Assembly (NCBI RefSeq): GCF_021991925.1
Contig: NZ_RXZI01000008.1
Coordinates: 94,855 to 158,854 of the forward strand
Direction of reading: 5' to 3'
Origin: Sutcliffiella horikoshii
GTDB lineage: Bacteria > Bacillota > Bacilli > Bacillales > Bacillaceae_I
DNA length: 64,000 nucleotides
This document shows positions 17,351 through 25,044 of this stretch, piece after piece. The stretch's first letter is position 1. Every line of letters starts with the position of its first letter. The notes below the pieces were generated by a model that did no database searches, had not been told where the DNA came from, and saw only the letters and a list, made by a program, of their open reading frames with translations. The position numbers were made by a program, and so were the translations under genes.

Positions 17351-17593
17351 TTGAGTAAAAAAGCGCTCAAGTTTGCGGCCCTGATTTGTTTTGTTGTATG
17401 TGTGATTCTTTGGGTGCCAAATGTGTTGCTGGAGGTTGCTAGTCCCTTTTGGATGTTGACCTTCCTAATAGGACCAATCGGCCTTGCATTAGGACTTGTG
17501 GGCAAGCATTATTTCTTGGCGATACTAAATTTTATCATGACCTTCAGCTTCTTTTGGATCATGGCCATTGGGTATTATTTTCTAGGGCCATAA
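17351..17593 (+). CDS. Small membrane protein
   Basis: An 80-residue protein with three hydrophobic segments (about 6-24, 32-50 and 55-76). TTG at 17351 is preferred, with GGAG 10 bases upstream; a TTG at 17330 would start before that site. The family is not recognised. Confidence 0.5.
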   Translation: MSKKALKFAALICFVVCVILWVPNVLLEVASPFWMLTFLIGPIGLALGLVGKHYFLAILNFIMTFSFFWIMAIGYYFLGP

Positions 17594-17642
17594 GGACGAT
17601 TTTTGTTCCATGCGTTTTCGCTTATTAATTTTTGACAGGTAA

Positions 17643-17672
17643 TGCATATATCTTTTCTTCTTTTTCATACTA
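17643..17672 (+). promoter_or_regulatory. Sigma-G-type promoter
   Basis: TGCATA at 17643-17648 and CATACTA at 17666-17672 with a 17-base spacer fit the forespore sigma-G pattern. It lies 24 bases before the start codon of a small hydrophilic protein. Confidence 0.6.
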
Positions 17673-17696
17673 AGAATGGAAAAGGAGGGATTAGTA

Positions 17697-17879
17697 ATGG
17701 CAAAACGTAATGGCAAGACGGACGCTGAACAAAAAAATAAAAAGGGATTCGACTCCAGTCAGACGGATTCGGAGTTCTCCAAAGAAATGGGCAGTGCGGC
17801 TGCTAATAAAGCTCACAAAGAAAAAGCCAAGGAAGAAAAGGCGTCCAAGAATCAAGGGGAATGGAATGGGATGAACTAA
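17697..17879 (+). CDS. Small hydrophilic protein, probable forespore (SASP-like) product
   Basis: A 60-residue Lys-, Glu-, Ala- and Gln-rich protein with no hydrophobic segment; the core DSEFSKEMGSAAANKAHKEK resembles the low-complexity style of small acid-soluble spore proteins. AAGGAGGG lies 6 bases before the ATG, and a sigma-G-type promoter lies before that, which together suggest production in the developing spore. No exact Ssp subfamily match is claimed; the gamma-type motif EFASE appears only loosely, as SEFSKE. Confidence 0.6.
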   Translation: MAKRNGKTDAEQKNKKGFDSSQTDSEFSKEMGSAAANKAHKEKAKEEKASKNQGEWNGMN

Positions 17880-17916
17880 CTATATTCTGATTCTCTAAAG
17901 AAAGTGAAGAAATAGG

Positions 17917-17973
17917 AAAAGGACGGCACGTATGCTCCATAAAGTTATGGAAGCGGAAGTGCCGTCCTTTTTT
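17917..17973 (+). terminator. Terminator
   Basis: AAAAGGACGGCAC pairs with GTGCCGTCCTTTT, followed by T. Confidence 0.85.
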
Positions 17974-18010
17974 AAGGAGGAGATGGGTCGGAGGCTATCC
18001 TTACGAAACC

Positions 18011-18130
18011 TTAAATGCCCAGATAGATGGTGGACCTGGCGGAGTCACGGATTTCTATGTCTAGTGCGATGTTTTCGTTGACGGTGTTTTGGCCGAAGAT
18101 TTCAACGAGGTCGCTGGTTTGGAAATTTTC
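18011..18130 (-). pseudogene. Possible gene remnant
   Basis: On the minus strand, 39 codons without ATG, GTG or TTG start read smoothly as protein-like sequence (ENFQTSDLVEIFGQNTV, then DIEIRDSARSTIYLGI and stop). AGAGAGAGGTG sits upstream in a different register. It may be a decayed or frameshifted small gene. The family is not recognised. Confidence 0.3.
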
Positions 18131-18299
18131 AACTATTCACCTCTCTCTCTTCTACTATTCTATGGAAGTCTAGTAAAAAGGTTCGGGTATTTAATAGAGA
18201 AGATAGATTTTTAATAAAAAAGTGCTTTTTACCAGTGTCTATTATTAGAACATTCGGATAAAATAAAGTTGTACATATTAAATACTTGGGGTGAAGATG

Positions 18300-18713
18300 A
18301 TGTCAGTAGATGTTTATCTTGTATTTGACGGAAATTGTAGGGAAGCAGTCGAATTTTATGCGAAGGTTTTTCAAACAGAAACACCGCAGATTATGACGTT
18401 TGGGGAAAGCCCACAGCATCCCGATTACCCACTTCCAGCGGAGGCCAAAGAACGCATCATGCATACCCGCCTTTCCGTTGACGGAAGCAATGTCATGTTC
18501 TCTGATACCTTCCCGGGGCAGGAATATATCCAAGGCAACAATGTCACATTGGCTCTGGTAAGCCACAACATGGATGATTTGAAATCGTGGTTTGAGCAAT
18601 TAAAAGATGGCGGCAAGGTAGATATGGAACTGCAAGAAACCTTCTGGAGCAAGCTTTACGGCCAAGTGACGGATAAGTTTGGTGTGCATTGGCAAGTGAA
18701 TTATGGAGAGTAA
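18300..18713 (+). CDS. VOC family protein, PhnB-like
   Basis: A protein of about 137 residues of the PhnB/YjdN group: VDVYLVFDGNCREAVEFYAKVF at the N-terminus (split here by the usual F-x-GNC motif), HTRLSVDGSNVMFSD in the middle, and WGKLYG-like and FGVHWQVNY segments at the end. GGGGTG lies 7 bases before ATG 18300; ATG 18297 is also possible. Members are often called demethylubiquinone methyltransferases in databases, but without evidence; the real function is unknown. Confidence 0.8.
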   Translation: MSVDVYLVFDGNCREAVEFYAKVFQTETPQIMTFGESPQHPDYPLPAEAKERIMHTRLSVDGSNVMFSDTFPGQEYIQGNNVTLALVSHNMDDLKSWFEQLKDGGKVDMELQETFWSKLYGQVTDKFGVHWQVNYGE

Positions 18714-18755
18714 TAAGTCTACTTAGAATGTATTCTAAACTGGATAAAGGGAATT

Positions 18756-18800
18756 AAAAAAGATGGTACTTTGCAGGTGGAGGCGGGGTACCGTTTTTTT
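18756..18800 (+). terminator. Terminator-like hairpin
   Basis: GGTAC/GTACC with A-rich and T-rich flanks (seven T). Confidence 0.5.
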
Positions 18801-18972
18801 GAAAAATGAGTCAAGACGTGAAACTTTGTGTGAGAGTCTGGGAGGAAAGTTACAGACATTGAAGTATGAGCTGGCTAAATATAAATCTTAACACCTATTC
18901 TAAACAAGTTAGCGGATTGGTAAAATGAATCTGGTTTTGAACGTCAATAGAATAAAGGATGCCAGATAATAA

Positions 18973-19269
18973 ATGAACTTTATCGAAACTATTTATTTTG
19001 TAATTGGGACATTTATATTTATTAATTTTTTCTTTGCTCTCTTCTATTTAATTAGCAGAAGTGCAAGTGACAGGTTATTTGACGGGTTGTGTAAGTACTC
19101 GGATTGCTTAGGATCTTTGTTCATTTTAACACTTTTGGGATTAACGTATTTTGTAGCAATGTTTATTTATGATCGTTTCAATTGGTTTGTAGCGCGTCTG
19201 TTGATGCTTTTATATGCCGCATTATTATTTATTTCATTTTTTATCTTTTTAATCATGATAGATGCTTAA
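18973..19269 (+). CDS. Small membrane protein
   Basis: A 98-residue protein rich in Phe, Ile and Leu with three predicted membrane helices (about 5-27, 46-66 and 74-95) and a short loop containing DGLCKYSDCLG. The ribosome binding site is weak (AAAGGATG). Base composition is more AT-rich than the neighbours. The family is not recognised. Confidence 0.5.
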   Translation: MNFIETIYFVIGTFIFINFFFALFYLISRSASDRLFDGLCKYSDCLGSLFILTLLGLTYFVAMFIYDRFNWFVARLLMLLYAALLFISFFIFLIMIDA

Positions 19270-19559
19270 CGGTTGATATTAGGGAGAGCACGCTGATCCA
19301 ATTGGGGTCCGGTGTGCCTGTCTCCATTTCTATGTGCGACTTCGCAGTTTATTGACGGAGTCGTTTTTTGTTTGGGTTTTATAGCTTTGCTTGTATTGGG
19401 TGTAATTTGGACGGTAAGTGTGAAGGAATTATCCTCCTACATCTAAAGTCGTAACTCTCCCAACAAAAAGCAGTAATCAAACTTCATTCCTTTGATGAAT
19501 GTTGCCAATTTCTTCTTCATCTATGATTAAAGTATCAAAAGTGGAGAGGGAGACCAGCA
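19270..19559. other. Intergenic region with a degenerate dispersed motif
   Basis: GGGGTCCGGTGTGCCTGTCT at 19304-19323 is a degenerate copy of the dispersed motif. Nothing else is recognised before the MFS gene. Confidence 0.45.
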
Positions 19560-20783
19560 ATGAACAGTTTATATAGGGATAGAAGGTTTCGGTTTATTAT
19601 TTTGGCAAATGTGGCATCAGCGATTGGGAGCGGGATCACGATGATTGCGATACCGTGGCTGTTGGTGACGAGCGAGAATGGGAATGAAGTGTTTGGCTAT
19701 GTGGCCATATGCATGACAATCATCAACTTCGTGCTTACGCCATACTTGGGTTATTTAATTGATAAAATTTCTAGGAAGAAAATGATTGTAAGCAGTAAGG
19801 TGATCAGTCTCATCGCTTTGGCTATTTTTTCAGGAATCGGGTTCATTGGGATGGATTATGAGCTTTGGCATTACATCGTCATTTACATGATTGGGAGTCT
19901 TTATTACACGATTTTTTACCCGACGATGTTTGCTTTAAATCAGGAACTATTTCATAAAAATCAATTTAAGGTCCTGAATGGCACAATGGAGGTTCAGGGG
20001 CAGTTATCAAGCATGCTTGCTGGTGCTATTGCCAGTATTCTTTTATTGAAATGGGATCTGCATTACATTTTACTTTTAGATGTCTTTACGTACGCACTTG
20101 CCGTTTACTTTTTCGTGAAAATTCCTTATTTGAGGAAGCCTTCTGACAGAGTACCTTCCGTAGGGTCAAAGGTGACTGCATCCGCGGCCATTGATTTTAT
20201 GAAAAGCAAACCAGGTGTGTTCCTGTTTCTGCTGGCTTCATCCTTGCCGTTTATCGGTGTGATGCTCACCAATTATCTGTTCCCGGTCTATTTGGCAGAT
20301 GTGTTGAAAGTAGAGGGGAATATATACGGGATCCAGGGGATGGTATATGGATTGGGGGCTGTGCTGGCTGGGATTTTTGTTCCGATTGCCGCCAGGAAAT
20401 TCGAGGATGAGAAGCTAATTGCAGCAGCCATGGTTCTCTTTACGATAGCTCTATTTGTGATGGTGTATCTGTCTGTTGGGGGCTATCTCATCATGATGTT
20501 ATTCATCGCCATCGGAAACAGTGGGGCAAGGGTTGCGCGGAATGCCTTCATGATGGAGCGGATTCCAAATGAGATCATCGGAAGGGTCGATGGTTTGTTG
20601 AGAGCAGTTGGGCTTTTATTGCGAATTGTGTTGTTGGGGTTGTTCACAGGGCTGGTTTCCATGGGGCAGATTCTGTTGTGTTTTTCCATTCTGGCAGGGT
20701 TACTCATGGTCGCTTCGGTTTATGTGGTCGTATTTTCGCGGAAAAGCGTGGAAGTTGGTGGTCGGGAGGTCGTGAAAGTATAA
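19560..20783 (+). CDS. MFS transporter
   Basis: A 407-residue major-facilitator permease with about 12 membrane segments. The loop between TM2 and TM3 has GYLIDKISRKKMIV, the MFS motif A variant of the MacA/Mef-like drug-efflux group. The pair SVGSKVTASAAIDFMKSKPG marks the central cytoplasmic loop. GGAGAGGGAG precedes the ATG. Many members export macrolides or other drugs; the substrate here is not certain. Confidence 0.8.
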   Translation: MNSLYRDRRFRFIILANVASAIGSGITMIAIPWLLVTSENGNEVFGYVAICMTIINFVLTPYLGYLIDKISRKKMIVSSKVISLIALAIFSGIGFIGMDYELWHYIVIYMIGSLYYTIFYPTMFALNQELFHKNQFKVLNGTMEVQGQLSSMLAGAIASILLLKWDLHYILLLDVFTYALAVYFFVKIPYLRKPSDRVPSVGSKVTASAAIDFMKSKPGVFLFLLASSLPFIGVMLTNYLFPVYLADVLKVEGNIYGIQGMVYGLGAVLAGIFVPIAARKFEDEKLIAAAMVLFTIALFVMVYLSVGGYLIMMLFIAIGNSGARVARNAFMMERIPNEIIGRVDGLLRAVGLLLRIVLLGLFTGLVSMGQILLCFSILAGLLMVASVYVVVFSRKSVEVGGREVVKV

Positions 20784-20810
20784 AAGGAGCCAAGATGAGT
20801 GGCTCCTTTT
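20782..20810 (+). terminator. Terminator of the MFS gene
   Basis: AAAAGGAGCC/GGCTCCTTTT with a 9-base loop. Confidence 0.9.
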
Positions 20811-20835
20811 GTTTTGAGTGGAGGCGACGAGGTGA

Positions 20836-20949
20836 TTTATCAACCAACTCATGAATTTATCAACCACTTTTTGTGGTTTATCAACCAACTCATGAATTTA
20901 TCAACCACTTTTTGTGGTTTATCAACCAACTTTCGAATTTATCAACCAC
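20836..20949 (+). repeat. Array B: six TTTATCAACCA motifs at 20/21-bp steps
   Basis: Starts are 20836, 20856, 20877, 20897, 20918 and 20938. Steps alternate 20 and 21, so two half-units form a 41-bp period. The half-units differ after the core (AACTCATGAA versus CTTTTTGTGG). The right flank at 20956-20975 is identical to that of array C. It lies between the convergent MFS and CPBP genes. Confidence 0.9.
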
Positions 20950-20955
20950 TTTAGG

Positions 20956-20975
20956 CAATATAAATGCCATTCGAC
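20956..20975 (+). repeat. Conserved flank CAATATAAATGCCATTCGAC
   Basis: A 20-base identity with 24240-24259; in both places it follows the last repeat of a TTTATCAACCA array. Confidence 0.85.
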
Positions 20976-21009
20976 CGTTTTCGACAAAAGTCCTTCCTCA
21001 ACTCATGGG

Positions 21010-21034
21010 CTGGACCGTCGTGCTGTCCCCTCAT
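21010..21034 (+). repeat. Degenerate dispersed motif at the 3' end of the CPBP gene
   Basis: CGTCGTGCTGTCCCCTCATC overlaps the stop codon of the minus-strand CPBP gene. Confidence 0.5.
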
Positions 21035-21714
21035 CCCACCACCGTCAACATCACCGCCAGCCCATTAAATACTCCATGAATAATCATCGCCGGAATAACG
21101 GAACCAGATTTCTCATAGGTCCACGCAAAAATCATCCCAGAAATAAAGTTGACCGGCAGGGTGTTATAGGTCGGGATGTGAACCACGGTGAAAATGAGGG
21201 AACTCCCTATTAAACCAGCCCACACACCCCACCTGCCGCGTAACCACTTATATAAAAATCCTCGATAAAAGATTTCCTCATAGATGGGGGAAACACCGGC
21301 GGCGGAAAGAAAGGCGATGGTGAATGTGAACCAGGTGATCTGCTCTTTCAAGGATTCGGTCTTGCTGTTGTCGACGCCGATTCCAAAAATGTCCATCACA
21401 ATTAACAGTAGAATACTAGAAACAATCAATACCCCGGTCCACACCGGGATCCATTTCCAATAGCTTTTCCTAAAGGAGCGGAGGCCGACTTCCTCCCAGC
21501 CCAATTGATGTGGTTTGAGGGCAATCAGGTATACACTAAGTGTGAAGATAATGGACATGATGAAACCAGTCATGGTGCCTGCGTAGAGTGTGTTCTCGAA
21601 CGCTTGCAGTAAAAATCGGTGTAACCAGAACTCAATAAAGATCGGTACGAAAACGAGTGCCATCAAGAGTAACAGGATTAATTCTCTCAAATTCCATTTT
21701 GTGTTCATTTCCAA
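21031..21714 (-). CDS. CPBP family intramembrane metalloprotease
   Basis: A 227-residue CAAX-protease/bacteriocin-processing type membrane protein with about seven helices. Motif 1 is YEEIFYRGFLY (Glu-Glu and Arg, about 145-155), motif 2 is FTVVHIPT with His, and motif 3 is IIHGVFN. It probably cleaves a peptide within the membrane. TTG at 21714 is favoured, since GGAGGA lies 7 bases upstream; an ATG at 21708 is 13 bases away. The promoter has a 19-bp spacer with a MerR-type operator, so the divergent regulator should activate it. Confidence 0.85.
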   Translation of the reverse strand: MEMNTKWNLRELILLLLMALVFVPIFIEFWLHRFLLQAFENTLYAGTMTGFIMSIIFTLSVYLIALKPHQLGWEEVGLRSFRKSYWKWIPVWTGVLIVSSILLLIVMDIFGIGVDNSKTESLKEQITWFTFTIAFLSAAGVSPIYEEIFYRGFLYKWLRGRWGVWAGLIGSSLIFTVVHIPTYNTLPVNFISGMIFAWTYEKSGSVIPAMIIHGVFNGLAVMLTVVG

Positions 21715-21749
21715 TGTGATTTCCTCCAGATATTTTGTATGATAGATGT

Positions 21750-21780
21750 AGGATAAATGGTGACGTTACGTAACCTGCAA
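21750..21780 (-). promoter_or_regulatory. MerR-type promoter of the CPBP gene
   Basis: On the minus strand TTGCAG (21780-21775) and TATCCT (21755-21750) are separated by exactly 19 bp, the overlong spacer of MerR-activated promoters. The spacer carries the near-palindrome GGTTACGTAACGTCACC. Confidence 0.75.
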
Positions 21781-21799
21781 GTAGTTTAGGGGGGATTAT

Positions 21800-22540
21800 A
21801 TGAATTATTTTTCATCGGGGGAAGTAGCGAAGAAGTTGGGAGTTTCCTTGCGAACGATACGTTATTATGACGATATTGGATTGGTGGAGCCGACAAGTAA
21901 GGATGATAGTGGAAGGCGGTTGTATACGGCAGAGGATATCCTGCAGCTTCAAAAAGTAATGCTATTGAAGGAAACTTCCATGCCACTGAAGGACATTCAG
22001 AATATCTTGAATCAGATCACGATGGAGCGGATTCTTCTTTTACATAAGGAAAAATTGGGGAAGTTACTTGAGCAGTTAAAGCTGTCGCTAGATCACACAC
22101 ATTCTCTGTTAAACATGATCAAGCTTGAAAAGGACATACAATGGGAGCATCTTGTCCCTTTGCTGGGAGAGGACTTAGAAAAGAAACGCCAGCAGCGATC
22201 GGCAGCAATGGAAATGGTATTCAGCGGGAAGGAGCAAGCGGTTTTGCAAGAGAACCTGCCTAAGATGGAAGACAATCCGATGAAAGTGGCGAAGTGGATC
22301 AATATCATCAAGCGGATTGAGCTTTGCATTGCGGAGGGGAAAGTGCCGGAATCACCACAGGGCCAATTGATCGCCGAAGATGTGATGATTTTGTCTCGGG
22401 AAACCTTCGGGGGAGATGACGAGTTGGCGGAGAAGTTCTGGGATGTGAGGAGATCGGAAGAAGCGTCTAATGGGTTGGGGTTTTATCCAGTGAAGCAGGA
22501 AGTGTTGGAGTTTTTGGAGAGGGCGATGGAGGGGAAATAG
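21800..22540 (+). CDS. MerR family transcriptional regulator
   Basis: A 246-residue regulator: MerR winged helix at 4-73 (FSSGEVAKKLGVSLRTIRYY), a coiled coil, and a C-terminal helical region similar in length to TipAS-type effector domains. GGGGGG upstream of the ATG is the likely ribosome binding site. It is divergent from the CPBP protease, whose promoter carries a MerR-type operator. It probably activates the protease in response to a small molecule. Confidence 0.85.
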   Translation: MNYFSSGEVAKKLGVSLRTIRYYDDIGLVEPTSKDDSGRRLYTAEDILQLQKVMLLKETSMPLKDIQNILNQITMERILLLHKEKLGKLLEQLKLSLDHTHSLLNMIKLEKDIQWEHLVPLLGEDLEKKRQQRSAAMEMVFSGKEQAVLQENLPKMEDNPMKVAKWINIIKRIELCIAEGKVPESPQGQLIAEDVMILSRETFGGDDELAEKFWDVRRSEEASNGLGFYPVKQEVLEFLERAMEGK

Positions 22541-22630
22541 AAAATTGAGTAGCAGAACTTTTTTCATATAGTTTCGTCTATTGATTGTAGGAGATACATA
22601 CATAACGCGCAGGGGTTAGGGAGAGAGAGA

Positions 22631-24025
22631 ATGAGATTAGAAGAAATCACGGGAATACTTAGTCGGTATTTCGAGCTGGCATTGATTGCCGTCGTAGTAT
22701 TAGGGGCCATATTAGTAATCGGATATTTTGTTGTATATCGAAAACTAATGGGTGGAAAGAAGCGGCTCTCTATAAAAAGTTGGCTCGTTGGAGGGATGTT
22801 TACGGGCTACATCATCATGGTATTGGGTGTAACGTTCCTGAGCAGGGGGCCAGGATTCGAAAACGAGATGAATCTCTCGTTGTTTTATAGTTATCGAGAT
22901 GCATGGCATGGCTTTAGTGTTCGGCATTGGCAGTTTGTGATATTGAATATTGTGATGTTTGTTCCTTTGGGAATTCTTTTACCACTGCTACATCCTCGTT
23001 TTAAAAAGGCTGGATGGACGATAGGTGCTGCGTTCTTATTTACTCTTTTTATTGAAAGCACCCAGTTTGTAACGAAGTTTGGTAGATTTGTAGTGGATGA
23101 TCTGTTTAATAATTTTATCGGTGGCATCATCGGGTATGGCATATGCATGGGTATTATGAGGTTGAAAGAGAGGCGAGTAAAACCGGCCATTCTGAATTTT
23201 ATGCCATTGTTATTAGTAGTGGCCATGTTTGGCGGGTTATTCGGTTATTATCATTTGAAAGAGTTCGGGAACCTCGCCATTGTGCCGGCAATGAAGGCGG
23301 ATATGAGTGATGCCTATATAACGACAGATGTAGAGTTTGATGATAGGAAAGCGACTTCTACCGTTTATAAGGCCCCGTTTTATACACAAAAAGAGGGGGA
23401 TGCTTTCGTTTTAGATTTTTTCGAAAAAATGGATATTGATACTTCTAATTTGGAAACTATCTATTATCAAAATGAAGGTGTCTATACGGTAAGAGATAGC
23501 GGTTCTCACTATATATGGTTCTATGGGATTGGTGGAAGTTATCGTTATTCGGACTGGTCAGCCTATGGTGAAAGTGCAGAGCCAAAAGAAGTTGAAGAGG
23601 ATGACCTTAGAGAAATCGTGGAGGACTTTGGAATTGATTTGCCGGCTGAAGCTACTTTTAAGCAAGTAGAAGATAGTGGCCATTATAATTTTACGGTAGA
23701 CAAACTGACTCAAGGAAATCAGCTAATTGATGGTACTTTGACGATTGGTTTCTATAGCGACGATACAATAAAAGTAATAGATAACAATCTCGTCACTTAT
23801 GACAAAGTGCGAGATAAAGAAATTAAGAGCGAAAAGGACGCGTACGAGCAGATTTTGAAGGGGAACTTCCAACACTTTTCTCCAGACAGAAAAGTAACTA
23901 GCCTTCATGTTTACGACGTGACTATAAGCTACTTTTTGGACTCAAAAGGGTATTATCAACCAGTCTATGCTTTCTATAGTGAGTTGGATGGGGAAGAAGT
24001 GACTATTTTGGTTCCCGGGATTTGA
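22631..24025 (+). CDS. VanZ-like membrane protein with extracytoplasmic C-terminal region
   Basis: A 464-residue protein. The first half (about 10-195) holds six membrane helices with VanZ features: the NLSLFYSYRDAW loop, LNIVMFVPLGILLPLL, and ESTQFVTKFGRFVVDDLFNN. The second half (about 215-464) is soluble, with alternating beta strands and acidic helices, and resembles regulatory domains of the YycI/PepSY style. VanZ itself gives teicoplanin resistance by an unknown route; most VanZ-like proteins have no known function. GGGAGAGAGA lies upstream of the ATG. Confidence 0.8.
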   Translation: MRLEEITGILSRYFELALIAVVVLGAILVIGYFVVYRKLMGGKKRLSIKSWLVGGMFTGYIIMVLGVTFLSRGPGFENEMNLSLFYSYRDAWHGFSVRHWQFVILNIVMFVPLGILLPLLHPRFKKAGWTIGAAFLFTLFIESTQFVTKFGRFVVDDLFNNFIGGIIGYGICMGIMRLKERRVKPAILNFMPLLLVVAMFGGLFGYYHLKEFGNLAIVPAMKADMSDAYITTDVEFDDRKATSTVYKAPFYTQKEGDAFVLDFFEKMDIDTSNLETIYYQNEGVYTVRDSGSHYIWFYGIGGSYRYSDWSAYGESAEPKEVEEDDLREIVEDFGIDLPAEATFKQVEDSGHYNFTVDKLTQGNQLIDGTLTIGFYSDDTIKVIDNNLVTYDKVRDKEIKSEKDAYEQILKGNFQHFSPDRKVTSLHVYDVTISYFLDSKGYYQPVYAFYSELDGEEVTILVPGI

Positions 24026-24043
24026 CTGGGGGCCAATGAGATG

Positions 24044-24077
24044 CAGTTGTTTTGAAAAAAACAGCTGTGTTTTTTTG
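24044..24077 (+). terminator. Terminator of the VanZ-like gene
   Basis: CAGTTGTTTT/AAAACAGCTG followed by TGTTTTTTT. Confidence 0.85.
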
Positions 24078-24098
24078 TTTGATACTGACCACGGATGA

Positions 24099-24232
24099 TT
24101 TATCAACCACTTTTGCATGTTTATCATCCAACTTTTGAATTTATCAACCACTTTTGCATGTTTATCAACCAACTTTTGAATTTATCAACCACTTTAGCGT
24201 GTTTATCAACCAACTTTGAGTTTTATCAACCA
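24099..24232 (+). repeat. Array C: seven TTTATCAACCA motifs at 20/21-bp steps
   Basis: Starts are 24099, 24120, 24140, 24161, 24181, 24202 and 24222, with steps 21, 20, 21, 20, 21, 20. The copy at 24120 reads TTTATCATCCA. Half-units alternate between CTTTTGCATG and AACTTTTGAA tails. It lies between the convergent VanZ-like and TetR genes. Confidence 0.9.
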
Positions 24233-24239
24233 CTTTAAC

Positions 24240-24259
24240 CAATATAAATGCCATTCGAC
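24240..24259 (+). repeat. Conserved flank CAATATAAATGCCATTCGAC
   Basis: Identical to 20956-20975, at the same place next to the last array unit. Confidence 0.85.
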
Positions 24260-24319
24260 AACTCTCGTCAATTGATGCAAACGTTATTTACTCCAGTAAC
24301 CGCCTCCCCACGAGAAACT

Positions 24320-24353
24320 GGGTCAGCGTGCGGCCTGTCCCCTCAACCCGCGG
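24320..24353 (+). repeat. Dispersed GGCCTGTCCCC-type motif inside the TetR gene end
   Basis: The motif (GTGCGGCCTGTCCCCTCAAC) encodes the last residues and stop of the minus-strand TetR gene, so it has formed or replaced that C-terminus. Confidence 0.5.
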
Positions 24354-24895
24354 TTTAAAAATTCATTCAACAGCCCCGCCATCTCCCTAGGTGTTTTGTT
24401 CATCCCGCTCTCCAACCAGTTCTTAATCATATAAATACTTCCACTCACAAAGAATATACTTAAGTATTCAAAGGTTTCAGCATCTACTTGTTTACTTGGA
24501 ATAAAATTCTTCAAAATGTATTCCTTTGCGATCATCATGCCTTTTTTCTGGAATTGCACTTCGGTATTTTCGCTCAACAGAATGCAACAAATATCACTTT
24601 TTGATGCGATGTACTCAAAGATCTTCTCGGTCATTTGGTATGCCTCGTCTTCTTTGGAGAAGTTATATTGGTTAAGCGTTTTGACCATGTCCTCGGTGAA
24701 TTCGTCGTCAATGGAATCCAGCAGGTCGTATTGGCTGGAATAGTGGGCATAAAAGGTGGAGCGGTTTATATCCGCCTTTGTACATATTTCTTTTATAGTA
24801 ATGCTCGCAATGGATTTCTCCTTAAGTAAATCAAGTAAACTTTCCTTCAGTACCATGCGTGTGTACTGCTTTCTTCTGTCCATCTTTTCACTCAT
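24323..24895 (-). CDS. TetR family transcriptional regulator
   Basis: A repressor of about 190 residues: N-terminal HTH (SIASITIKEICTKADINRS, then TFYAHYSSQYDLLDSI) and a C-terminal TetR_C_8-like ligand domain. The last residues, RGLRGQAAR, come from a dispersed repeat. ATG at 24895 is taken as start; a GTG at 24904 is also possible. It is divergent from the MMPL/YhgE-like operon, and such pairs normally have the TetR protein repress the exporter. Confidence 0.85.
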   Translation of the reverse strand: MSEKMDRRKQYTRMVLKESLLDLLKEKSIASITIKEICTKADINRSTFYAHYSSQYDLLDSIDDEFTEDMVKTLNQYNFSKEDEAYQMTEKIFEYIASKSDICCILLSENTEVQFQKKGMMIAKEYILKNFIPSKQVDAETFEYLSIFFVSGSIYMIKNWLESGMNKTPREMAGLLNEFLNRGLRGQAAR

Positions 24896-24971
24896 CTTCC
24901 GCACAACCTTTCATTAAGCAACACAATAGAATGATTTGTTGTGTATCTGACATCCCGAACACAACTGTCTG

Positions 24972-25001
24972 TTGAATAGCCAACACCGTGTCTAATATAA
25001 T
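24972..25001 (+). promoter_or_regulatory. Sigma-A promoter of the MMPL operon
   Basis: TTGAAT (24972-24977) and TATAAT (24996-25001) with an 18-base spacer. GTTGTGT/ACACAAC at about 24932-24965 upstream is a possible TetR operator. Confidence 0.65.
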
Positions 25002-25044
25002 AATAAGATGTAAAGAGGAAAGACACAAGAGAGGATGAACAACC

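Noticed and set aside
20836..24232. TTTATCAACCA arrays as DnaA-box clusters
   Set aside because: The core differs from TTATNCACA at two positions, one of them usually invariant, and all copies share the mismatch.
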